A stretch of 64,000 bases of DNA, from NCBI GenBank assembly GCA_965279475.1, contig CBDIIA010000002.1, forward strand, positions 434,001 through 498,000. The letters are read 5' to 3'. Source of the DNA: Pseudorhodoferax sp965279475 (GTDB taxonomy: Bacteria; Pseudomonadota; Gammaproteobacteria; Burkholderiales; Burkholderiaceae_C). The position numbers were made by a program, and so were the translations under genes. The notes beneath the pieces are model-generated. The model had not been told where the DNA came from, did no database searches, and saw nothing but the letters and a program-made list of their open reading frames with translations. Below, piece by piece: positions 1-10,574 of the stretch. How positions within the stretch are numbered: the first letter of the stretch is position 1; every line of letters begins with the position of its first letter.

Positions 1-478
1 CCGCCGGAGTGGTGGAATTGCGCAACGCGTCGAGCGTGGCCCGCACCATGTTGTAGGGGTTCGACGAACCATGGCTCTTGGCCACGATGTCGGTGATGCC
101 CATCACTTCGAACACCGCGCGCATCGGGCCGCCGGCGATGATGCCGGTCCCCTTGGGAGCCGGTGCCATCATCACATTGGCAGCGCCGTGGTGGCCTTGC
201 ACCTTGTGGAACACGGTGCCGTTCTTCAACGTGACCTTGACCATGTTGCGGCGGGCTTCTTCCATTGCCTTCTGCACGGCTGCAGGCACTTCCTTCGACT
301 TGCCCTTGCCCATGCCGACGCGGCCATCGCCATCACCGACCACCGTCAACGCAGCAAAACCGAGAATACGGCCGCCCTTGACGACCTTGGTGACGCGGTT
401 TACCGCAATCATCTTCTCGCGCAGACCGTCCTCAGGACCCTCGGCCTTGCCTTGCATCTTTCCCTGAACTCTTGCCAT
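1..478 (-). CDS. rpsE: 30S ribosomal protein S5, 3' end outside window
   Basis: Ribosomal protein S5 of the small subunit, involved in decoding fidelity and 30S assembly. The 159 residues visible start MARVQGKMQGK and include the N-terminal double-stranded RNA-binding segment with VNRVTKVVKGGR and the glycine-rich VGDGDGRVGMGKGK loop, followed by the S5 C-terminal fold. The reading frame is still open at base 1, so roughly the last ten residues and the stop lie outside. It is the most distal visible gene of the minus-strand spc operon, 17 bases after rplR. Identification is secure from sequence and context. Confidence 0.97.
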   Translation of the reverse strand, partial: MARVQGKMQGKAEGPEDGLREKMIAVNRVTKVVKGGRILGFAALTVVGDGDGRVGMGKGKSKEVPAAVQKAMEEARRNMVKVTLKNGTVFHKVQGHHGAANVMMAPAPKGTGIIAGGPMRAVFEVMGITDIVAKSHGSSNPYNMVRATLDALRNSTTPA

Positions 479-495
479 GATTGATTCCGATCTGC

Positions 496-861
496 TTAGA
501 ACTGCAAGCCAGCTTCGCGTGCCGCATCCGCCAGCGCCTTGACGCGGCCGTGGTAGGCAAAGCCCGAGCGATCAAACGCTACTTTTTCGACACCGGCGGC
601 GCGGGCCTTTTCGGCAATCATCTTGCCGATGACCTGTGCCGCGGCAGCGTTGCCGCCCTTGCCGGAGCCACCCAGTTCCTTGCGCACCGCAGCTTCGACG
701 GTCGAAGCGCTGGCCAGCACCTTGGCACCGTCGCCAGAGATGACGCTGGCGTAGATGTGCAGGTTGGTACGGTTCACCGTCAGACGCGCGATGCCTTGCG
801 AGGCAATCCGGATCCGCGTCTGCCGCGAGCGGCGCAGGCGTTGTTCTTTCTTGGTCAACAT
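496..861 (-). CDS. rplR: 50S ribosomal protein L18
   Basis: Large-subunit protein L18, which binds 5S rRNA together with L5. The 121-residue product (usual length 117-121) begins with the basic MLTKKEQRLRRSRQTRIRI segment and ends with GRVKALADAAREAGLQF, the family's characteristic C-terminus. It lies between rplF and rpsE in canonical spc operon order with short gaps (11 and 17 bases), so it is co-transcribed with them. Confidence 0.98.
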   Translation of the reverse strand: MLTKKEQRLRRSRQTRIRIASQGIARLTVNRTNLHIYASVISGDGAKVLASASTVEAAVRKELGGSGKGGNAAAAQVIGKMIAEKARAAGVEKVAFDRSGFAYHGRVKALADAAREAGLQF

Positions 862-872
862 GGTGCTGCCCC

Positions 873-1406
873 TTACTTCTTCTTGGTTTCTTTGATCGTG
901 ATCTTTTCATCCGCATAACGGATGCCCTTGCCCTTGTAAGGCTCGGGAGCACGGATCGCACGAATTTCAGCGGCCACCTGGCCGACGCGCTGACGGTCCG
1001 CACCCTTGACCACGATTTCCGTGGGCAGCGGCGTCGCAACGCTGATGCCAGCCGGCATGTCGATGTTCACCGGGTGCGAATAACCCACCGTCAGGTTCAG
1101 CTTGGCGCCCTGCGCCTGGGCCTTGTAGCCGACGCCGACCAGGGTCAGCTTCTTCTCGAAGCCCTTGGTCACGCCCACCACCATGTTGTTGACCAGTTGG
1201 CGCATAGTGCCGCTCATCGCATTGGCTTCACGCGAATCGTCGACCGGCACGAAGCCGAGCTTGCCGCCGTCGTTCTTCACCGTGACGCGCTGGCTCTGGG
1301 CGAGCGACAACGTACCGCCAGCGCCCTTGACGCTGATCTGGTCTTCCTTGATCACCACATCCACCCCACTCGGGATGGACACGGGCATTTTTCCTACACG
1401 AGACAT
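873..1406 (-). CDS. rplF: 50S ribosomal protein L6
   Basis: Large-subunit protein L6, near the factor-binding region of the ribosome. The 177-residue product starts MSRVGKMPVSIPSGV and has the two tandem L6 domains, with the C-terminal signature EPYKGKGIRYADE and a basic KETKKK end. Length is exactly typical. Upstream rpsH should stop at 1432, 25 bases before this ATG; because rpsH carries a frameshift, its shifted frame instead runs 13 bases into rplF, which could disturb translational coupling if the indel is real. Confidence 0.98.
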   Translation of the reverse strand: MSRVGKMPVSIPSGVDVVIKEDQISVKGAGGTLSLAQSQRVTVKNDGGKLGFVPVDDSREANAMSGTMRQLVNNMVVGVTKGFEKKLTLVGVGYKAQAQGAKLNLTVGYSHPVNIDMPAGISVATPLPTEIVVKGADRQRVGQVAAEIRAIRAPEPYKGKGIRYADEKITIKETKKK

Positions 1407-1431
1407 TTGCTGTTACTCCTCAATGTCACGC

Positions 1432-1828
1432 TTAAGCGACGTAGCACAGTACTTCGCCCGCCGACACCGGTGGCGCGCGCCTTGCGGTCGGTCATCACAC
1501 CCTTCGGGGTCGTGACGATCGCCACGCCCAGGCCATTCAGCACCTGGGGAATCGCGTCGCGACCCTTGTACACACGCAGGCCGGGACGGCTCACACGCTC
1601 GATGCGCTCGATGACGGGGCGACCCGCGTAGTACTTCAGCGAGATCTCGAGCTCGCTTTTACCGGATTCCGTCTTGACGCGGAAACCGTCGATATAGCCC
1701 TCTTCCTTCAGGACCTGGGCGATGGCAACCTTCACCTTGGACGAAGGAATCGACACCGTGGTCTTGGCCACCATCTGCGCATTGCGGATGCGGGTCAGCA
1801 GATCGGCAATGGGATCACTCATGCTCAT
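1432..1828 (-). CDS. rpsH: 30S ribosomal protein S8 with a one-base frameshift near its 3' end
   Basis: S8 binds the central domain of 16S rRNA and, in E. coli, autoregulates the spc operon. Residues 1-124 (MSMSDPIADLLTRIRNAQ to ARATGVGG) are a normal S8. The near-universal C-terminus EVLCYVA is present in the neighbouring frame and ends at a TAA at 1432-1434. One extra base in the GGG run at 1457-1459 (CCC on the plus strand) explains the shift: removing it restores exactly 131 codons, the standard S8 length. Read literally, the protein would have a foreign 20-residue tail and stop at 1394 inside rplF. S8 is essential in most bacteria, so a sequencing or assembly indel is the likeliest cause. 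The ATG is preceded by a GCAGGAGAACC ribosome-binding site. Confidence 0.93.
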
Positions 1829-1845
1829 TTGGTTCTCCTGCCTTC

Positions 1846-2151
1846 TTACCAGCTGGCCTTGACTACGCCGGGGATATCACCAGCAAAAGCCAATTCACGG
1901 ATCTTTGCGCGGGCCAGACCGAACTGGCGGAACGTGCCGCGCGGACGACCGGTGATCTCGCAACGGTTGCGCTGGCGCGTGGGATTCGCATTGCGCGGAA
2001 TCTTTTGCAGGCCCAGGCGCGCAGCCGCGCGCTCCTCTTCGCTCTTCTTCAAGTCGCTTGCAATGGCCTTGAGTTCGGCGTACTTGGCAGCGTACTTGGC
2101 GACCAGGTTGTCGCGCTTCAGTTCGCGTTGAATCAAAGATGCTTTAGCCAT
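1846..2151 (-). CDS. rpsN: 30S ribosomal protein S14
   Basis: S14 sits in the head of the 30S subunit. The 101-residue product starts MAKASLIQRELKRDNL and carries the family signature RNRCEITGRPRG followed by the FGLARAKIRE segment and the KASW end. It is the long, zinc-free type (no CxxC pairs; the short zinc-binding form is about 61 residues). The ATG at 2151 was chosen over a longer open frame because it matches the family N-terminus and follows rplE by 7 bases. Confidence 0.98.
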   Translation of the reverse strand: MAKASLIQRELKRDNLVAKYAAKYAELKAIASDLKKSEEERAAARLGLQKIPRNANPTRQRNRCEITGRPRGTFRQFGLARAKIRELAFAGDIPGVVKASW

Positions 2152-2158
2152 GCTCGCC

Positions 2159-2704
2159 TCAGTTCTTGAACGGAAAACGGAAACCGGCGAGCAGTGCCTT
2201 GCACTCTTCGTCGGACTTTGCCGTCGTGGTGATACTGATATTGAGACCGCGCAAGGCATCGACCTTGTCGTACTCGATCTCAGGGAAAATGATCTGCTCT
2301 TTGACGCCGATGTTGTAGTTGCCGCGGCCATCGAAGGCACGGCCAGAGATGCCACGGAAGTCACGCACACGGGGCAGGGCCACGGTGACGAAACGGTCCA
2401 GGAACTCGTACATCTTCACGCCACGCAGGGTCACCATGCAACCGATGGCCTGGCCTTCGCGGATCTTGAATCCGGCGATCGCCTTCTTGGCCTTGGTCAC
2501 CACCGGCTTCTGGCCGGCGATCTTGGTCAGGTCGCCCACGGCGTTGTCCATGACCTTCTTGTCGGACACCGCTTCGCTCACACCCATGTTGAGCGTGATC
2601 TTGGTCAGCCGCGGCACTTGCATCGGCGAGACATAACCGAACTTGGTGATCAGTTCGGGAGCGATCTTGTCGCGGTAGATTTCTTGCAGACGGGTCATGG
2701 TCAT
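2159..2704 (-). CDS. rplE: 50S ribosomal protein L5
   Basis: L5 binds 5S rRNA and contacts the P-site tRNA. The 181-residue product contains TKITLNMGVSEAVSDKK and the C-terminal block GISGRAFDGRGNYNIGVKEQ, both L5 signatures. Two ATGs are possible: 2704, which overlaps the rplX stop as ATGA, or 2698 (MTRLQEIYRDK), matching the usual family start. The overlapping start is given because it implies translational coupling, but the inner one is equally plausible. Confidence 0.97.
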   Translation of the reverse strand: MTMTRLQEIYRDKIAPELITKFGYVSPMQVPRLTKITLNMGVSEAVSDKKVMDNAVGDLTKIAGQKPVVTKAKKAIAGFKIREGQAIGCMVTLRGVKMYEFLDRFVTVALPRVRDFRGISGRAFDGRGNYNIGVKEQIIFPEIEYDKVDALRGLNISITTTAKSDEECKALLAGFRFPFKN

Positions 2705-3024
2705 GCCACCTTGATTTCTTCGCCGCTGGACTTGAAGACGCGCGAACGCGACTTGCCATCGGCCGACAACTTGATGCCCACGCGGTCAGCCTTGCCGGTA
2801 GCGGCATTGAAGATGGCCACGTTGGACTGGTGAATCGGCATGCCCTTCTCGACGATGCCACCGGTCGTACCCTTGAGCGGGTTCGGCTTGGTGTGCTTCT
2901 TGACGAGATTGATGCCGTCCACCAGCACATGGGAGTCGTCCACGCGCAGCGCAACCTTGCCGCGCTTGCCCTTGTCACGACCGGCGATCACGATCACCTC
3001 GTCGCCCTTGCGAATCTTGTTCAT
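2701..3024 (-). CDS. rplX: 50S ribosomal protein L24
   Basis: L24 is an early assembly-initiator protein of the 50S subunit. The 107-residue product has the KOW RNA-binding motif at residues 9-23 (VIVIAGRDKGKRGKV) and the typical GINLVKKHTKPNP segment. It lies 12 bases after rplN and overlaps the first rplE ATG by four bases, as expected for a tightly coupled spc operon. Confidence 0.98.
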   Translation of the reverse strand: MNKIRKGDEVIVIAGRDKGKRGKVALRVDDSHVLVDGINLVKKHTKPNPLKGTTGGIVEKGMPIHQSNVAIFNAATGKADRVGIKLSADGKSRSRVFKSSGEEIKVA

Positions 3025-3036
3025 CTCTGCCGCCCC

Positions 3037-3405
3037 TTACAGAACTTCAGGTGCCAGCGACACGATCTTCATGAACTTCTCGGTGCGCAGCTCGCGCGTG
3101 ACCGGTCCAAAGATACGGGTGCCGATGGGCTCCAGCTTTGCATTCAGCAACACTGCCGCGTTGCCATCGAACTTGACCAGGGAGCCGTCGCTGCGACGGA
3201 TGCCCTTGGCCGTGCGCACCACCACTGCGCTGTAGACCTCGCCTTTTTTGACGCGGCCACGCGGAGCGGCTTCCTTGATGCTGACCTTGATGACGTCACC
3301 AACGCTTGCATAGCGCCGCTTGGAACCGCCGAGCACCTTGATGCACAGCACGGACTTCGCGCCGGTGTTGTCGGCCACATCGAGCCGAGATTCAGTTTGG
3401 ATCAT
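3037..3405 (-). CDS. rplN: 50S ribosomal protein L14, first gene of the spc operon here
   Basis: L14 contacts 16S rRNA in an intersubunit bridge. The product is 122 residues, the standard length, starting MIQTESRLDVADNTGAK and ending KIVSLAPEVL. The open frame extends 19 codons further upstream, but the ATG at 3405 matches all known L14 starts. In most proteobacteria rplN follows rpsQ of the S10 operon; here the next gene upstream is glpD, and a strong promoter lies about 150 bases upstream, so rplN is promoter-proximal. Confidence 0.98.
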   Translation of the reverse strand: MIQTESRLDVADNTGAKSVLCIKVLGGSKRRYASVGDVIKVSIKEAAPRGRVKKGEVYSAVVVRTAKGIRRSDGSLVKFDGNAAVLLNAKLEPIGTRIFGPVTRELRTEKFMKIVSLAPEVL

Positions 3406-3553
3406 TTCAATATTCCCAACTTGCACCGGGAGTCGCAAGGCACCACAAAGGCACCGCACCACACCCGATCAGTCTTGGGCCCGTCGTTCGCACCACGAAC
3501 CACTCGTGACGCTGCGTTTGGGCAGAACAACGCTTTTTAAGGCGAAGCCCGCG

Positions 3554-3582
3554 ATTATGCAGGAGGGATTTCGACCTGTCAA
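3554..3582 (-). promoter_or_regulatory. Sigma-70 promoter of the spc ribosomal operon
   Basis: Read on the minus strand, TTGACA (3577-3582), a spacer of exactly 17 bases, then CATAAT (3554-3559): a perfect -35 and a 5/6 -10. The predicted start is near 3547, giving an mRNA leader of about 140 bases before the rplN ATG. The -35 lies only 12 bases after the glpD stop. It sits within an inverted repeat, CCTGT-TG-ACAGG. The position and strength fit a ribosomal operon promoter; activity is not shown. Confidence 0.8.
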
Positions 3583-3594
3583 CAGGTCTGTCGT

Positions 3595-5205
3595 TCAGAT
3601 ACCGTCCGGCCACTGCAGATAGTGCTGCGCCAGGTCGGTAAATGCGGCCAGGCCGGGGTCGGCGCCGGTCTCCTGCTGCAGGATGGCCGCCACGGCGGGG
3701 GCCAGCGACCCGGCCAGCTTCGCATCGAGGAACAGCATTCGCACCCGGCGCGCCAGCACGTCCTCGACCGTGCGCGCGTATTCGTTGCGCGCCGCAAAAC
3801 GCACCATCGCCTCGGTAAGCCCGCCGCCGATCTGGCGCTCCGCCCCCTGCGTCGCCGCCACGGCCTCCCAGTCGCTGCCATAGCTGTGTGCGCCTTGCGG
3901 CACCTGCATGCCCGGGCGCCGGCCCGCTGTGGAGGGCACGTCGCCGCCGCCCACCAGGCGCAGCGTGGCGGTGCGGGCCGGCGTGCGCGGCCCCAGCTTG
4001 TCCAGCGCGAAGCAGCGGTCGAGCACATCCTCGGCCATCGCCCGGTAGGTGGTCCACTTGCCGCCGGTCACCGTCACCAGGCCGCTGCGGCTGACCAGCA
4101 CGGTGTGCTCGCGGCTCAGGCCCTTGGTGTTGTCGCCCTCTTCGTCGGACGGCTTCACCAGCGGCCGCAGGCCCACCCAGATGCTGCGGATGTCGGCCCG
4201 CACCGGCGGCCGGGCCAGGTAACGCGCCGACTCCCGCAGGATGAACGCCAGTTCCTCGGCAAACGGCTGCGGCTCGCGCGCCAGGTCCTGCCGGGGGGTG
4301 TCGGTCGTGCCCAGGATGATCTTGCCCAGCCACGGCACCGCAAACAGCACACGCCCGTCCGCCGTCTTGGGCACGAGCAACGCGTGGTCGGTCGGCAGGA
4401 ACTCCCGGTCGACGACCACGTGCACGCCCTGGCTGGGCGCCACCATCGGCTTGGCCGTGCGGCCGCCGGCCGCCGCATCCTCCTGGCGCAGCGCGTCCAC
4501 CCACACGCCGGCGGCGTTCACGACGCAGCGCGCCCGCACCGGGTAGCTGCGGCCGGTCTCCCGGTCCTCGACGTCAAAGCCGACCAGCTTGCCGTCCTCG
4601 TGCACCAGGCGCGTCGCGGCGCAGTAGTTGACCAGCAGAGCGCCATGCAGGGCCGCGGTGCGGGCCAGCGCCAGCGCCAGCCGCGCATCGTCGAACTGGC
4701 CGTCCCAGTAGCGCACGCCGCCCTTCAGGCCATCGGCACGGGCGTTCGGCAGGCAGGCCAGCGTGCGCGCACGCCCGAGGAACTCGGTCGGCCCCAGCCC
4801 GGCCTGGCCGGCCAGCGCGTCGTAGACCTTGAGCCCGGCCCCGTAGAACGGCGCCTCCCAGAACTGGTAGCACGGCATCACGAAGGGCAGCGGCTGCGCC
4901 AGGTGCGGCGCGTTGCGCAGCAGCGTCGTGCGCTCATGCAGGGCCTCGCGGACCAGGCCGATGTTGCCCTGCGCCAGGTACCGCACGCCGCCGTGCACGA
5001 GCTTGGTTGCGCGCGAGGACGTGCCCTTGGCGAAGTCGTGCGACTCCACCAGCACCACACGCAGGCCGCGGGTGGCGGCGTCCAGCGCCACCCCCAGGCC
5101 GGTGGCCCCGCCGCCGATCACGGCCAGGTCGTAGAGTTCAGGCTGCGCGAGCCGGGCGATCAGGTCTTCGCGGCGGGTCGGCAGGGGAGCGGCGGTGGCG
5201 GTCAT
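3595..5205 (-). CDS. glpD: Aerobic glycerol-3-phosphate dehydrogenase (FAD)
   Basis: Oxidises glycerol-3-phosphate to dihydroxyacetone phosphate at the inner membrane, passing electrons to ubiquinone. The 536-residue product has an N-terminal FAD-binding Rossmann motif (AVIGGGATGLGVA, about residues 28-40), the family motifs TSSRATKLVHGGVRYL and GGKWTTYRAMAED, and a C-terminal helical domain. The family is usually 500-560 residues. It is divergent from glpK, the enzyme supplying its substrate, across a 102-base gap. The gene reads directly into the spc promoter with no visible terminator, so read-through into ribosomal genes is possible. Confidence 0.96.
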   Translation of the reverse strand: MTATAAPLPTRREDLIARLAQPELYDLAVIGGGATGLGVALDAATRGLRVVLVESHDFAKGTSSRATKLVHGGVRYLAQGNIGLVREALHERTTLLRNAPHLAQPLPFVMPCYQFWEAPFYGAGLKVYDALAGQAGLGPTEFLGRARTLACLPNARADGLKGGVRYWDGQFDDARLALALARTAALHGALLVNYCAATRLVHEDGKLVGFDVEDRETGRSYPVRARCVVNAAGVWVDALRQEDAAAGGRTAKPMVAPSQGVHVVVDREFLPTDHALLVPKTADGRVLFAVPWLGKIILGTTDTPRQDLAREPQPFAEELAFILRESARYLARPPVRADIRSIWVGLRPLVKPSDEEGDNTKGLSREHTVLVSRSGLVTVTGGKWTTYRAMAEDVLDRCFALDKLGPRTPARTATLRLVGGGDVPSTAGRRPGMQVPQGAHSYGSDWEAVAATQGAERQIGGGLTEAMVRFAARNEYARTVEDVLARRVRMLFLDAKLAGSLAPAVAAILQQETGADPGLAAFTDLAQHYLQWPDGI

Positions 5206-5307
5206 GCCCACATTTTCGCCGCTGTGCGCCGACCCCGCCTGCGGGTTCGACCCGCTGACCGGCCGCAGCGGGCTCGGCACAATCCGGCCCACACCGACCA
5301 CCACGCC

Positions 5308-6801
<1,494 letters not shown>

Positions 6802-6879
6802 CCCCAGCGGACGGCCCACCCGCCGCAGACCTGCCCGCATGCGTTCCGGCGCCGGAGCGGGCGTTTAGACTTGCCGCCC

Positions 6880-8144
6880 ATGCCCAGCCCCCGGCCCCTT
6901 TCCTCGCTTTTCGCCCCCTCCCGCCGCCAACTGCTCCGCTGCGCCGGCCTTGCCGGCTTCGGACTCGCCGCCACGTCGCTGGCAACGCTGGCCGGCTGTG
7001 CCGCCAGCGCGCCGCCAAGCGGCAGCCCTTCGGCGCCGCGCCGCCTGCGGCTGATCGGCTCGGCCACCTTGCCGCACCGCCTGCAGTTCAAGGGCACGAC
7101 CGTCGGCGGCCTGTCGGGGCTGGACTACGACCCGGTGCAAGACCTCTGGTTCGCACTCAGCGACGACCGCTCCGACATCAACCCCGCGCGCTTCTACACG
7201 CTGCGCCTGCCGATTTCGGCCGACCGCATCGGTCCGCCCGAACTGCTGGACGTGGTCACGCTGACCCAGGCCGACGGCCAGCCGTTCCCGAGCCGGCGCC
7301 GCAGCGGCCCCGGCACGGCCGCTGCCGACATTCCCGACCCCGAAGCCATCCGCTGGCGCGCGGCGTCGGGCAGCGTCTGGTGGTCGAGCGAAGGCGATGT
7401 GCGGCGCGGGCTCGACCCGTCGGTGCGGGAATCCAGCCTGGCGGGCCGCCAGCTGCGCAGCCTGGCGCTGCCGCCGATGTTCGCCGTCGACCCCAGCGGC
7501 CGCACCGGCCCGCGCGACAACCTGGCCTTCGAAGGGCTGGCCCTGACGCCCGACCAGACCGGCGCCTGGGTCGCGATGGAAAACGCGCTGGTGCAGGACG
7601 GCCCCGAACCCACCGTCACCGCGCCGGGCGGCCCCTGCCGCATCACGCTGTTCGACCTGGCCAGCGGCCGGGCGCTGCGCCAGCGCGCCTACGTGCCGGA
7701 CCCGATCCCGCGCGCCACCTCGCCGGCCGGCGGCTACGCCGACAACGGCATCAGCGAGATCCTGATGCAGGACGCACACCGCATGCTGGTGCTGGAGCGC
7801 GCCTACATCACCGGCTTCGGCAACTCGCTGCGGCTGTACCGCGTGGACACGCGCGACGGCAGCGACACTCTCGGCGTGCCCGACCTGCGTGCCAGCGCCC
7901 CCACGCCGATGGCCAAGACCCTGGTGGCCGACTTCGCGGACTTCGCCACACCGGCCGCGCCCGGGCTGCCCGCCCTGCCGCGGCTCGACAACACCGAGGG
8001 CATGGCCTGGGGCCCGCGCCTGCCGGCACGCGCCGGCAGTGCAGCTGGTACCGGCGGCCGCAGCCTCGTCTTCGTCAGCGACGACAACTTCAACCCGATG
8101 CAGGTCACGCAGTTCGTGGCCTTCGAATTCCTGGACACCGACGC

Positions 8145-8148
<4 letters not shown>
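6880..8148 (+). CDS. Exported esterase-like phytase-family protein
   Basis: A 422-residue protein of the phytase-like beta-propeller family (PF13449, annotated as esterase-like activity of phytase). Family landmarks are GLSGLDYDPVQDLWFALSDD near the N-terminus, LAFEGLALTPD in the middle and TEGMAWGP / LVFVSDDNFNP near the C-terminus. The leader SRRQLLRCAGLAGFGLA then LAGCAAS looks like a Tat signal ending in a lipobox cysteine, so an outer-envelope lipoprotein is likely. An in-frame TTG lies 9 bases upstream; the ATG is preferred. Its stop overlaps the proC ATG (ATGA). Substrate unknown. Confidence 0.85.
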
Positions 8149-8981
<833 letters not shown>

Positions 8982-8992
8982 TCCAGCGGGAT

Positions 8993-9011
8993 GGCCGCGC
9001 TGGAGGCGGCC
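8993..9011. terminator. Hairpin between convergent proC and ubiA
   Basis: GGCCGC (8993-8998) and GCGGCC (9006-9011) form a 6-bp GC stem with a 7-base loop in the 36-base gap between two convergent genes. There is no T-run on either side, so it is at best a weak, factor-assisted or bidirectional terminator. Confidence 0.3.
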
Positions 9012-9017
9012 AACCGA

Positions 9018-9962
9018 TCAGCGCAGCGCGCAGCTGCCGGCCACGCCGGCAAACACCGCGAAGCCCACCCAGTGGTTCAGCCGGAAGGCCTTGAAGCAGC
9101 CCTCGCGCGTGCGGTCGCGGATCAGGCTGCCGTGCCACAGCGCCTGCGCCGCGGCGGCCGCGATGCCGGCGTAGAACACCGCGTCGTGCAGCCGCGCCCG
9201 CAGCGCCACGACCCAGATCGCCAGGAACAGGCCGTAGCTCGCCATCACCACCGCCACGTCGAAGCGGCCCAGCGTGATGGCCGAGGTCTTCATGCCGATC
9301 TTCAGGTCGTCGTCACGGTCGACCATCGCGTATTCGGTGTCGTAGGCCAGCACCCAGAACAGGTTGCCCAGCAGCAGCACCCAGGCCAGCATCGGCACGC
9401 TGTGCGCCCAGCCCGCCACGTCGGCCGCCTGCCATGCGGCAGCATCGAACACCTGCCACGGCGGCCCGCCGTGCACCGCGGCGAACGCCATCGGAATGCC
9501 GAAGCTGAACGCCACGCCCAGCACCGCCTGCGGCATCGACACCAGCCGTTTGGCATAGGGATAGACCAGCGCCACGGCCAGCGCTGCGAACGACCAGGCC
9601 ACCGTCGCCAGGTTGGTGGTCAGCACCAGGCCGAAGGCTGCCAGCGCCAGCACCGCGCCGACCACGAGCGCCTCGCGCACCCCGACCTTGCCGCTGGTCA
9701 CCGGCCGCTGCGCCGTACGCTTCACGTGCCGGTCGAAGTCGCGGTCGGCCACGTCGTTCACGCAGCAGCCGGCGCTGCGCATCAGCACGGTGCCGAGCAC
9801 GAACACCGCCACCAGATGCCAGCCCGGAAAACCACCGGCCGCGATCCACAACGCACTGAGCGACGGCCACAGCAGCAGCAGCCAGCCGGCAGGCCGGTCC
9901 CAGCGGATCAGGTCGAGGTAGAGATGCAGCCGGCCGGTGGGGCGGCTGTGCGGAGGGGGCAA
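9018..9962 (-). CDS. ubiA: 4-hydroxybenzoate polyprenyltransferase
   Basis: Integral membrane enzyme that prenylates 4-hydroxybenzoate in ubiquinone synthesis. The 314-residue product is rich in transmembrane helices and has both aspartate motifs of the UbiA family: NDVADRDFD near residue 70 and DTEYAMVDRDDD near residue 205, which bind the Mg-prenyl diphosphate. The start is a TTG at 9962, seven bases after the dps stop with a GAGG-type Shine-Dalgarno; no ATG lies near the expected N-terminus. No ubiC is seen nearby. Transcription probably continues from oxyR/dps. Confidence 0.93.
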   Translation of the reverse strand: MPPPHSRPTGRLHLYLDLIRWDRPAGWLLLLWPSLSALWIAAGGFPGWHLVAVFVLGTVLMRSAGCCVNDVADRDFDRHVKRTAQRPVTSGKVGVREALVVGAVLALAAFGLVLTTNLATVAWSFAALAVALVYPYAKRLVSMPQAVLGVAFSFGIPMAFAAVHGGPPWQVFDAAAWQAADVAGWAHSVPMLAWVLLLGNLFWVLAYDTEYAMVDRDDDLKIGMKTSAITLGRFDVAVVMASYGLFLAIWVVALRARLHDAVFYAGIAAAAAQALWHGSLIRDRTREGCFKAFRLNHWVGFAVFAGVAGSCALR

Positions 9963-9969
9963 GTCCGCC

Positions 9970-10473
9970 TCAGTCTTCCAGCAGCGAACGCAGCATCCAG
10001 GCGGTCTGCTCGTGCACGGTGAGGCGCTGGGTCAGCAGGTCGGCCGTCGGCTCGTCGCTGGCCTTGTCTGCCACCGGGAACAGCTCACGCGCGGTGCGCG
10101 CCACGGCTTCGTGGCCCTTCACCAGGATGCGCACCATGTCGAGCGCCGCTGGCGGATCGACCGGCACATCGGACAGGCTGGTCAGCTGTGCGAACTGCGC
10201 ATAGGAGCCCGGCGCCTTGTGGCCCAGCGAACGGATGCGCTCGGCCACCGGATCGACCGCGTTCCACAGCTCGGTGTATTGGGTCATGAACATCACGTGC
10301 AGCGTGTTGAACATCGGCCCGGTCACGTTCCAGTGGAAGTTGTGGGTGGTGAGGTACAGCGTGTAGGTGTCGGCCAGCAGGCGCGACAGGCCCTTGGCGA
10401 TGGCCGCACGGTCCTTCTCGCTGATGCCGATGTTGATGCTGGGGGCGCTGTTCTTGGATGAGGTCTTTGCCAT
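9970..10473 (-). CDS. dps: Dps-family DNA-protecting ferritin-like protein
   Basis: Dps forms a dodecamer that oxidises and stores iron and shields DNA during oxidative stress. The 167-residue product has the ferroxidase/helix signature LYLTTHNFHWNVTGPMFNTLHVMF (within residues 40-62), with the conserved His, then YTELWNAVDPVAERIRSLG and a C-terminal VHEQTAWMLRSLLED. A strong Shine-Dalgarno (CAGGAG) precedes the ATG. It lies downstream of oxyR and a candidate OxyR half-site, suggesting peroxide induction. Confidence 0.95.
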   Translation of the reverse strand: MAKTSSKNSAPSINIGISEKDRAAIAKGLSRLLADTYTLYLTTHNFHWNVTGPMFNTLHVMFMTQYTELWNAVDPVAERIRSLGHKAPGSYAQFAQLTSLSDVPVDPPAALDMVRILVKGHEAVARTARELFPVADKASDEPTADLLTQRLTVHEQTAWMLRSLLED

Positions 10474-10499
10474 GGTGCTTCTCCTGGGATGGTGTGACG

Positions 10500-10528
10500 A
10501 TTGTCGACAGGCTGCATCGCAGCCGCAA
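10500..10528 (-). promoter_or_regulatory. Possible dps promoter
   Basis: On the minus strand TTGCGG (10523-10528) and GACAAT (10500-10505) are separated by 17 bases, about 30-55 bases before the dps ATG. Each box is a weak match to sigma-70 consensus, as expected for a promoter needing an activator. The OxyR-like element lies immediately upstream of the -35. Confidence 0.35.
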
Positions 10529-10538
10529 CAGCCGGACT

Positions 10539-10553
10539 CTATAACAGCGATAG
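10539..10553 (-). promoter_or_regulatory. Candidate OxyR-binding element upstream of dps
   Basis: CTAT, 7 bases, ATAG: this is the central pair of the OxyR consensus, which is four tetranucleotides ATAG/CTAT each spaced by 7 bases. The expected outer ATAG on the dps side reads ACAG (3 of 4); the other outer box is not conserved. It lies 66-80 bases before the dps ATG and just upstream of the candidate -35, the normal position for activation by OxyR, whose gene is next door. Confidence 0.5.
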
Positions 10554-10574
10554 GACGCGCGTCCTTGCGCTGCG

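Noticed and set aside
6844..6857. Palindrome TCCGGCGCCGGA between glpK and the esterase gene
   Set aside because: No T-run and such GC palindromes are frequent by chance in this composition; not reported as a terminator.
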